Positions 21,750 to 26,759 of a DNA stretch of 26,759 nt are shown in pieces. Positions within the stretch are counted from its first letter, which is position 1. Each line of letters begins with the position of its first letter. Location of the stretch: positions 1 through 26,759 of the IMG/VR virus record IMGVR_UViG_3300032731_001053; one strand, given 5' to 3'. Both the position numbers and the translations under genes were made by a program. The stretch is from a virus. The notes beneath the pieces are model-generated. The model was not told where the DNA came from. It did no database searches and saw only the letters and a program-made list of their open reading frames with translations.

Positions 21750-24397
21750 GCCGCTCTCCTGTCGTCCTGGATGATGAAAAAGACCAGGCAGTTACAGCGG
21801 TCGCCGCCCTCGCACTCGGAGTAGGGCGTGGCGAACTCGTCGAGGCGGCTGATCAGGAAGACCCGGCCGTCCTGCGCGGCGCAGGGGTCACAGGTCTGGC
21901 TCTCCGCGAGGTTGGAGAAGACGCCGTGGGTGGCGCCCTGGGCGCGGCCCTCCTGGGCTCGGCCCAGCCCGAAGGTGGTGTTGATGTCCCTCTGCGCGTT
22001 GCTCGCGTCCTCCCGCGGGGACATGCCGAAGATGGACCGGACGATGTTGTCCCGGATGGTCGGCTTGTTCTTGGGCGGGATACCCCCGACGATCGAGCGG
22101 GACTGAATCTCCGTGATCGCGGTCTGCATCACCTTGGACGCCACGGCGTCCGCGGTCGTCCCGGCGACACCCTGGATCAGGCCCTCCGGGTCGAGGTCAT
22201 CGAGGACGGAGGTCCCCGGCGACTTCGCCTTGCGCTTCTTGACCTTCGCCAGCCCCTTCCGGGGCCCCGGCGCGAGGACGACCAGCCCGGCGACGTCCCC
22301 CCAGGTCAGGCCGCCGTGCCCGTGCCCTCGGAACTCCATGTCGGCGGCCCGCTCCTCGACGTCCGTCCCGATGTCCTCCCCGTCCTCTCCGCGGTCGATC
22401 ATCCCGTCGAGCACCTGGGCCTTGAGCTCGGGGTCCTCCTCCAGCCGCTCCATCTCGTTGCGGACGCTGACGCCTCCGGCTCGGTACGCCCGGCGGAGGA
22501 CCGCCTCCAGGCGAGCCGCGAGCTGTCCGGTGGCAGGAGCCTGGACGGTCCGCAGCCCCTTGATATCCGTCTCCTTGAGGAGGCGCTTGGCCAGGGGCTC
22601 GGCTACGGACTCCCTCCAGTCCACGATGACCTGGACCATCTCCTCCCGTCCCGAGAGCATCTGGGTCTTGGTCTCAGCGAGTCGGAGTGACCGCTCGATG
22701 GGGCGGAGCGGCCGTCCGCCGGGTCCCGTCTCGGGGGTCCCCAGCCCGGAGAGCCGCTGGCGCGCGGCCTCCTTCGCCTCCTCGGCCTGGTCATCGTTCG
22801 CCTCGGAGGCGTCGCCGTCACCCTCCGTCGCCGTCGGGTCTGCCGCGGGCTGGGAGGCGGTAGCCGGGGGGGCAGCGGCCGGGGGTACGACCTCCGGGGT
22901 CACGGCCGGGGTCTTGACCCTGGCCTCCCACTGCTCCCGCGTCTCCACCGGGGTGTCCGGGAGGGCGCCGACGAGGCGGAAGTAGTCCTCCAGGTCGACG
23001 CCCGGGGTGAGCACCTTCGACTCGATCCCCGCCTTGATGTAGTCGGCCTGGGCCTGGATATCGCCCATGCGGACGCGACCGCCGACCATCGACGGGTAGG
23101 CCCGGACGCCGGGCCAGTTGGCGTCGATCAGCCGGTGGATATGGGAGTGGGGACCGTGGGAGTGGAGGTCCGCGATGGTGTTGACCGCGGTCTGCAGGAA
23201 GCCCATGAACGCGAGTATCTGGCCCTGGATCAGCGCCTCCGTGCCGTTGTCCTCTCCGGTGAACAAATGGGTTGCGTGCGCGGCCCGGCACATCTCCCGG
23301 CCCGCGTTCCGCTTCGCGTCTCCGAGCGCCGCTGCCTCGAAGGGAGGCTTGGCGAACTCGACCTCGTAGCCGTGCGGCAGGACCATCCCGTGCCGACCGC
23401 CGACCCGGTAGCCCTGGATCGCTGCCCAGGCCGCCTCGTCGTCGCCGCGGGGGGCGTTGGGCTGGACCTTGAGGACGGGGATCCCGAAGGCTCCGCGCTC
23501 GAAGCCTGCGGTCTCCAGCTTCGTGTAGGTCACCCGCTGGGCGTAGGAGGCGTGGCAGGCCCGGAGGATCCCGATCCCCTCGGGCGAGGTGCCGTCCTCA
23601 TTCCAGGTCAGGTGGAGGAGGCGGTCGGGGTGGATCGTCGGCCCATCCCAGCCGGTCTGGTCAGCCTCCCACCAGGCGCCGCCCTGGTTGGGCGCGTCGT
23701 TGGAGCTGGGGTACTGCTTGATCCCCCAGCGCTTCGCCAGCGTGGTCTCGTCCTCGTAGGCGTCCCAGCGGTCGATGGTCCGCGGGTGGCGGGGCTCCGT
23801 CGTGGCGAGGGTAAGCATCGGGCCGTTCACGCCGAAGTCGGCGCCGATCGTCTCGTCGACCCGCCAGGCCAGCTCGTGGAGGAGGCAGCCGGTCAGGGCG
23901 TAGGGCGCCGCCTCGCGGAGGTAGCGCCGGAACGGGACCGCGGAGTGCTCCTCGTAGGCCGCCCGGATGAAGGCCGCCATGAGGAAGTCGGACTCGTCGC
24001 CGTCCTTCGCCGGGTCGAAGGTGAACGGCGTGGAGGAGATGCCGACCGTCCACGCGCCCCAGATCGCCATGACGACCGGGTCGGACCGGAGCATCTCGCC
24101 CCAGCGACCGATCGTCCCCGTGGTCCCTCGCCAGTCCTCGGGGGTGAGGTGGGGGTTGTGGTCCCAGTTGATGAGCTGGCCGCCGCTGAGCTCCGTGCCG
24201 CTCCAGCCGTTCAGCTCGAGCATCTTCGAGCCGGGGAGGCGGGATGCGTTGAGGTGCTCGAAGCCTGGGGCTGGGAGGTAGGAGGGCTGGCCGGAGGTCC
24301 GTGCCTGCTCCGCAGCGGCCTGAACCTGCGCGAAGGTCCAGGGCACCCACAGCCGGCCGTCGCTGGGGACGAAGGGGTCTGGGATGGCTGAGGTCAT
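21746..24397 (-). CDS. portal protein fused to a MuF-type minor head domain
   Basis: The 883-residue product combines two proteins usually separate. The N-terminal two thirds resemble the DUF935/Mu gp29-type portal: LRSDPVVMAIWGAWTVGI at 103-120, and later HLFTGEDNGTEALIQGQILAF before a helical stretch. A Pro/Ala and then acidic linker (about 505-560) follows. The C-terminal part resembles minor head proteins of the Mu gpF/SPP1 gp7 type, ending in C836-D-P-C839-AAQDGRVF, with further Cys at 862, 868 and 870, the place where this family has its conserved C-x-x-C...D-G...C pattern. The start ATG 24397 has no clear ribosome site; an open frame reaching 24568 lies inside the terminase gene and is unlikely. 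It overlaps the protease gene by ATGA. Confidence 0.82.
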   Translation of the reverse strand: MTSAIPDPFVPSDGRLWVPWTFAQVQAAAEQARTSGQPSYLPAPGFEHLNASRLPGSKMLELNGWSGTELSGGQLINWDHNPHLTPEDWRGTTGTIGRWGEMLRSDPVVMAIWGAWTVGISSTPFTFDPAKDGDESDFLMAAFIRAAYEEHSAVPFRRYLREAAPYALTGCLLHELAWRVDETIGADFGVNGPMLTLATTEPRHPRTIDRWDAYEDETTLAKRWGIKQYPSSNDAPNQGGAWWEADQTGWDGPTIHPDRLLHLTWNEDGTSPEGIGILRACHASYAQRVTYTKLETAGFERGAFGIPVLKVQPNAPRGDDEAAWAAIQGYRVGGRHGMVLPHGYEVEFAKPPFEAAALGDAKRNAGREMCRAAHATHLFTGEDNGTEALIQGQILAFMGFLQTAVNTIADLHSHGPHSHIHRLIDANWPGVRAYPSMVGGRVRMGDIQAQADYIKAGIESKVLTPGVDLEDYFRLVGALPDTPVETREQWEARVKTPAVTPEVVPPAAAPPATASQPAADPTATEGDGDASEANDDQAEEAKEAARQRLSGLGTPETGPGGRPLRPIERSLRLAETKTQMLSGREEMVQVIVDWRESVAEPLAKRLLKETDIKGLRTVQAPATGQLAARLEAVLRRAYRAGGVSVRNEMERLEEDPELKAQVLDGMIDRGEDGEDIGTDVEERAADMEFRGHGHGGLTWGDVAGLVVLAPGPRKGLAKVKKRKAKSPGTSVLDDLDPEGLIQGVAGTTADAVASKVMQTAITEIQSRSIVGGIPPKNKPTIRDNIVRSIFGMSPREDASNAQRDINTTFGLGRAQEGRAQGATHGVFSNLAESQTCDPCAAQDGRVFLISRLDEFATPYSECEGGDRCNCLVFFIIQDDRRAA

Positions 24398-24485
24398 GCT
24401 CGCGAGGGTAGCACCGGCCGGGAGGCGGCGCCGTCGGTCCTGCTCTCCGCCTCGCTCGTCGAGTCGATGGCCGAGCCGTTCTGAC

Positions 24486-25973
24486 CTACCACTGGTCCGG
24501 CCCGCCAACGGAGTAGACCTCGGGGTCGGCGAACATGCCGCCCTCGCCGGACGCCTCTGTCCTGGCACCTGGTGGAGACCTGCCGGCGCCGTCCTCGTCG
24601 AGGTCGAGCACGCCCCACCGGTTGATCACGTAGTAGCGGAGGGCGTCCGCGAAGTCCTCGTTGACCTTGTCCTTGACGGGGTGGTCGCTCTTCCCCGTCT
24701 TCCCCTCGGGGTACTGGTAGCCGAGGAGGGACCGGTGGATCCCCACCGGAGCCGGTGGGTACTTCGACGTGACCTTGGGGTCCGCGAGCCTGGAGGCGAT
24801 GAAGAGGCGGCGCTGGTCCTGGTGGTCGGTGAACCTGGCGCGGACCGCCTCGACGCCGTTGGGGATGTACCGCTCGATCGGGGAGAGGGTCCACTGCAGG
24901 CCCTTGGCGAGCAGCACGCTCCGCTCCGCGAAGACCGCCTCGTAGGCATCGATCGCTGACCGGCCTACCGCGGCGTTGGAGTGGTCCCCTGCCGGGTCGA
25001 TGTAGCACTCCTCCATCTGGACGCCCCACCGCTGGCAGGCGTCAGCGATGGCGTGGGCGTGCCTCTTCTCCAGGCTGTTGGCGAGGACCACCTCGTCGAC
25101 GACGACCTCAACGGTCCGGCCTCCGGCGACAGGGACGTCCTGGATGAGGAGGAAGGCGGGGCGTCGGTAGCCGGGGTCGATGGTCCCGAAGGTCCGCCGG
25201 CCCGCCTTTGGGAGGACGGGGAGGAGGGAGCCGCCCTCCTTCGCCGGGGTCGGGTTGTAGGTGTGGAAGACGAGCCCGGCGAGGACCACGAACTCCCCGC
25301 CCAGGTACGCCTTCGCCATCTGAGGGGAGAGGCTGGCGGCCAGGTCGCTGGCGTAATCCTTCGGGAGGAACGGGTTGTCGGCGGTCCTGGCCTTGATGTA
25401 GGTCCGCCCGGGGATCCCGCTGTTGAACTCCTCCCAGAGCCAGCCGATCTGCGGGACGCTCGCGACGCAGCGGCGCCGGCAGCGGGAGGCCGGGTCACGG
25501 ACCCGAGCGCTGGCGATCTCCCACGCCTCCCGGCTGATCAGCCTGCCCTCGTCGAGCAGCACCCACGCGAGGTTGACCCCTTCGAGCGAGCCGGGGACGT
25601 CGGCGGACGCGAAGTAGGTCCGGGCGTCGTTCCACCAGGTCAGCACGAGGTCCTGGGACGACCAATCCTTGACCATCGGGCCGAGGGCGGCGCGCGCTCT
25701 GTCAGACCGGGTGGGCCAGCGCTTCGCGCCGGGGAGGTTCTTGACGAGGGTTGCGTAGATGGTCCGCCGCTGCGTCCTGTAGGTCGGGGAGATCAGCATC
25801 CCGCCCAGGTTCGGGTTCGACGCGACGCAGCGGAGGTGCTCGAAGATCGCCAGCCAGTCCGTCTTGCCGCTGCCCCACCCGCCGCCGACGAAGACGAAGC
25901 GATCCGGGCACGTCAGGCCGCGGAGCTGGGCGCCGAAGGGCTTGATCGGGAGCTGGAGGATCTCCTGCCCCAC
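24486..25973 (-). CDS. terminase large subunit
   Basis: The 495-residue product has a Walker A motif GGGWGSGKT at 30-38 and a Walker B motif WVLLDEG with Asp141-Glu142, which power DNA translocation. The RNase H-fold nuclease follows, with Asp266 in GTIDPGY, Asp326 in CYIDPAGD and Asp440/Asp443 in NEDFADALRY. The protein binds the portal and cuts and pumps concatemeric DNA into the prohead. It starts at GTG 25973 sharing one base with the TerS stop (TAGTG) and has GGAGG just upstream. All the expected catalytic positions are present. An 88-base spacer without a recognisable gene separates it from the portal gene. Confidence 0.93.
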   Translation of the reverse strand: MGQEILQLPIKPFGAQLRGLTCPDRFVFVGGGWGSGKTDWLAIFEHLRCVASNPNLGGMLISPTYRTQRRTIYATLVKNLPGAKRWPTRSDRARAALGPMVKDWSSQDLVLTWWNDARTYFASADVPGSLEGVNLAWVLLDEGRLISREAWEIASARVRDPASRCRRRCVASVPQIGWLWEEFNSGIPGRTYIKARTADNPFLPKDYASDLAASLSPQMAKAYLGGEFVVLAGLVFHTYNPTPAKEGGSLLPVLPKAGRRTFGTIDPGYRRPAFLLIQDVPVAGGRTVEVVVDEVVLANSLEKRHAHAIADACQRWGVQMEECYIDPAGDHSNAAVGRSAIDAYEAVFAERSVLLAKGLQWTLSPIERYIPNGVEAVRARFTDHQDQRRLFIASRLADPKVTSKYPPAPVGIHRSLLGYQYPEGKTGKSDHPVKDKVNEDFADALRYYVINRWGVLDLDEDGAGRSPPGARTEASGEGGMFADPEVYSVGGPDQW

Positions 25974-26446
25974 TACGCCTCCGGGAGGTCTTCCTCCCCC
26001 TCGACCCCGATCTCATCGTAGGAGGGGATCCCGAGCATGACGGTCGTCGGGAGCATCTCCTTGGCGTCCTTGACGCGACCCATGAAGACCCCGCGGAGCT
26101 TGAGCAGCCGGTCGAGCCAGTAGCCCACCGCCCTGGACCGCTTGTAGCCGGACATCGGGACGTAGCCTGCGGCGTTTCGGTCGGTGATCTCCAGGCGGCG
26201 GAGCCAGTCCTCGCACTTGCGGATCCCCTGGAGATGGGCCTCCGCCTCCGTCTCCGCCGCGTCGGTCCTCCATCTCTCGGTGGCGGCCGCAATGACCCGC
26301 TTCGCCGTCCGCTCGCTGATCGGGCTCCCACCCTGGCCCTTGAAGTTGGCCTGGAGGTGCCGCACCACGTCCGAGTAGCGCACCCCGTTCTCCAGGAGCC
26401 GGGAGGCGACGCGGAGCCGCTGCTCGTGCTCGACCTTCGTGGTCAT
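25973..26446 (-). CDS. terminase small subunit
   Basis: The 157-residue product has a helix-turn-helix-like N-terminus (LENGVRYSDVVRHLQ, then ISERTAKRVIAAATERW), a charged helical middle (TEAEAHLQGIRKCEDWLRRLE) and a short acidic end, as in phage small terminase subunits that recognise the packaging site and assemble as rings. It lies directly before the large subunit and overlaps it by one base. Its ATG at 26446 overlaps the ParB-like gene stop as ATGA. The packaging site itself cannot be located by eye. Confidence 0.8.
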   Translation of the reverse strand: MTTKVEHEQRLRVASRLLENGVRYSDVVRHLQANFKGQGGSPISERTAKRVIAAATERWRTDAAETEAEAHLQGIRKCEDWLRRLEITDRNAAGYVPMSGYKRSRAVGYWLDRLLKLRGVFMGRVKDAKEMLPTTVMLGIPSYDEIGVEGEEDLPEA

Positions 26447-26751
26447 GGCCTGGCCTTCCTCTGGTCCTCCCGGAGGGCCTCGGTCTTGGTGGTGTCGAAG
26501 AGGTCCGCCTCGATGGGGCAGTCACCCTCCAGCTCGGCGGCGAGGACGACCCCGTGGCCCGTGAGGATCGTGAGGTCTTCCGCGGCCACCACGTTCTTGT
26601 AGAAGCCGTGGTCTCGGAGGCTCTCCCTGATGCGGGTGAGCTGCTTCGCCGGGTGCTTCCGGTAGTTCCTGGGGTGCGATCGGAGGTCCGAGACCTTCAC
26701 CAGCTTCGGCCTGAAGCCTCCCGCGCGATCGTCGGTGTCAAGAGGGGACAT
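26443..26751 (-). CDS. short ParB-like nuclease-fold protein
   Basis: The 102-residue product resembles only the N-terminal ParB/sulfiredoxin-fold domain. VSDLRSHPRNYRKH, then QLTRIRESLRDHGFYKN, then DLTILTGHGVVLAA correspond to the three conserved segments of phage ParB-like proteins, the last matching the G-H-G-x-x-A box. The following helix-turn-helix or methyltransferase part seen in longer relatives is missing, and the protein stops about 25 residues after the box. It overlaps the TerS gene by ATGA. Phage copies of this domain often lie by the terminase and may act in DNA binding or nicking, or hydrolyse nucleotides. An earlier start outside the window cannot be excluded. Confidence 0.7.
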   Translation of the reverse strand: MSPLDTDDRAGGFRPKLVKVSDLRSHPRNYRKHPAKQLTRIRESLRDHGFYKNVVAAEDLTILTGHGVVLAAELEGDCPIEADLFDTTKTEALREDQRKARP

Positions 26752-26759
26752 GCCGGGTC

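Noticed and set aside
24398-24568. Portal start upstream at 24568
   Set aside because: The extension lies within the terminase gene, is Arg/Pro-rich and has no start signal. ATG 24397 is preferred although its ribosome site is poor.
1-26759. tRNA genes, CRISPR arrays, insertion sequences, att sites
   Set aside because: No cloverleaf-like sequence, regular repeat-spacer series, transposase gene or flanking attachment repeat could be found by reading both strands.

Overview
The window is part of the genome of a tailed double-stranded DNA phage, either a virion genome or a prophage. It is very G+C-rich (about two thirds or more by eye), gene-dense and has almost no intergenic space. The gene set is terminase, portal, protease, capsid, tail terminator, tail tube, frameshifted tail chaperones, one tape measure and tail tip proteins. 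There is no sheath gene and no baseplate wedge set, which points to a siphovirus-like virion with a long non-contractile tail. Two lipobox lipoproteins, one of them in the lysis cassette, point to a Gram-negative host. A Myxococcota or deltaproteobacterial host is only a guess, from G+C and the Asp-rich linker of one lipoprotein. No integrase, repressor, replication gene, tRNA or CRISPR array is visible.

Layout. Bases 1-2443 run on the + strand: the end of an unknown gene, a RuvC-like resolvase, a small coupled ORF, an MT-A70-type adenine methyltransferase, a basic protein and a Pro/Arg-rich ORF. This strand converges on a long - strand late cluster that fills 2444-26751. Read in its own direction (right to left) the cluster is: ParB-like domain, TerS, TerL, portal fused to a MuF-type minor head domain, Mu gpI-like protease with scaffold tail, capsid cement protein, major capsid protein, an 838-residue repeat-built virion protein, two small genes, a probable adaptor, a gpG-like morphogenesis protein, tail terminator, tail tube, chaperones G and G-T, tape measure, distal tail protein, hub/tip protein, three small virion proteins, then a lysis cassette of overlapping genes (NlpC/P60-like endolysin, two membrane proteins and a lipoprotein).

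The head genes look Mu/lambdoid in organisation, with nested scaffold and protease-scaffold fusion. Most late genes overlap by ATGA, GTGA or TAATG, or sit a few bases apart with strong AGGAG sites, so translation is probably coupled along the cluster.

The less ordinary items are these. (1) A virion gene at 4518-5032 is broken by a -1 shift exactly at a perfect 17-bp hairpin. (2) A second perfect 15-bp hairpin lies inside the protease-scaffold gene. (3) A + strand lipoprotein gene is inserted in the - strand cluster, and its stop codon overlaps that of its convergent neighbour. (4) The 838-residue protein carries a perfect 70-bp direct repeat. (5) Protease and scaffold are probably made from nested in-frame starts. 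(6) Portal and MuF domains are fused. I see no completely new multi-gene system; the hairpin and frameshift case and the antisense lipoprotein most deserve a second look.
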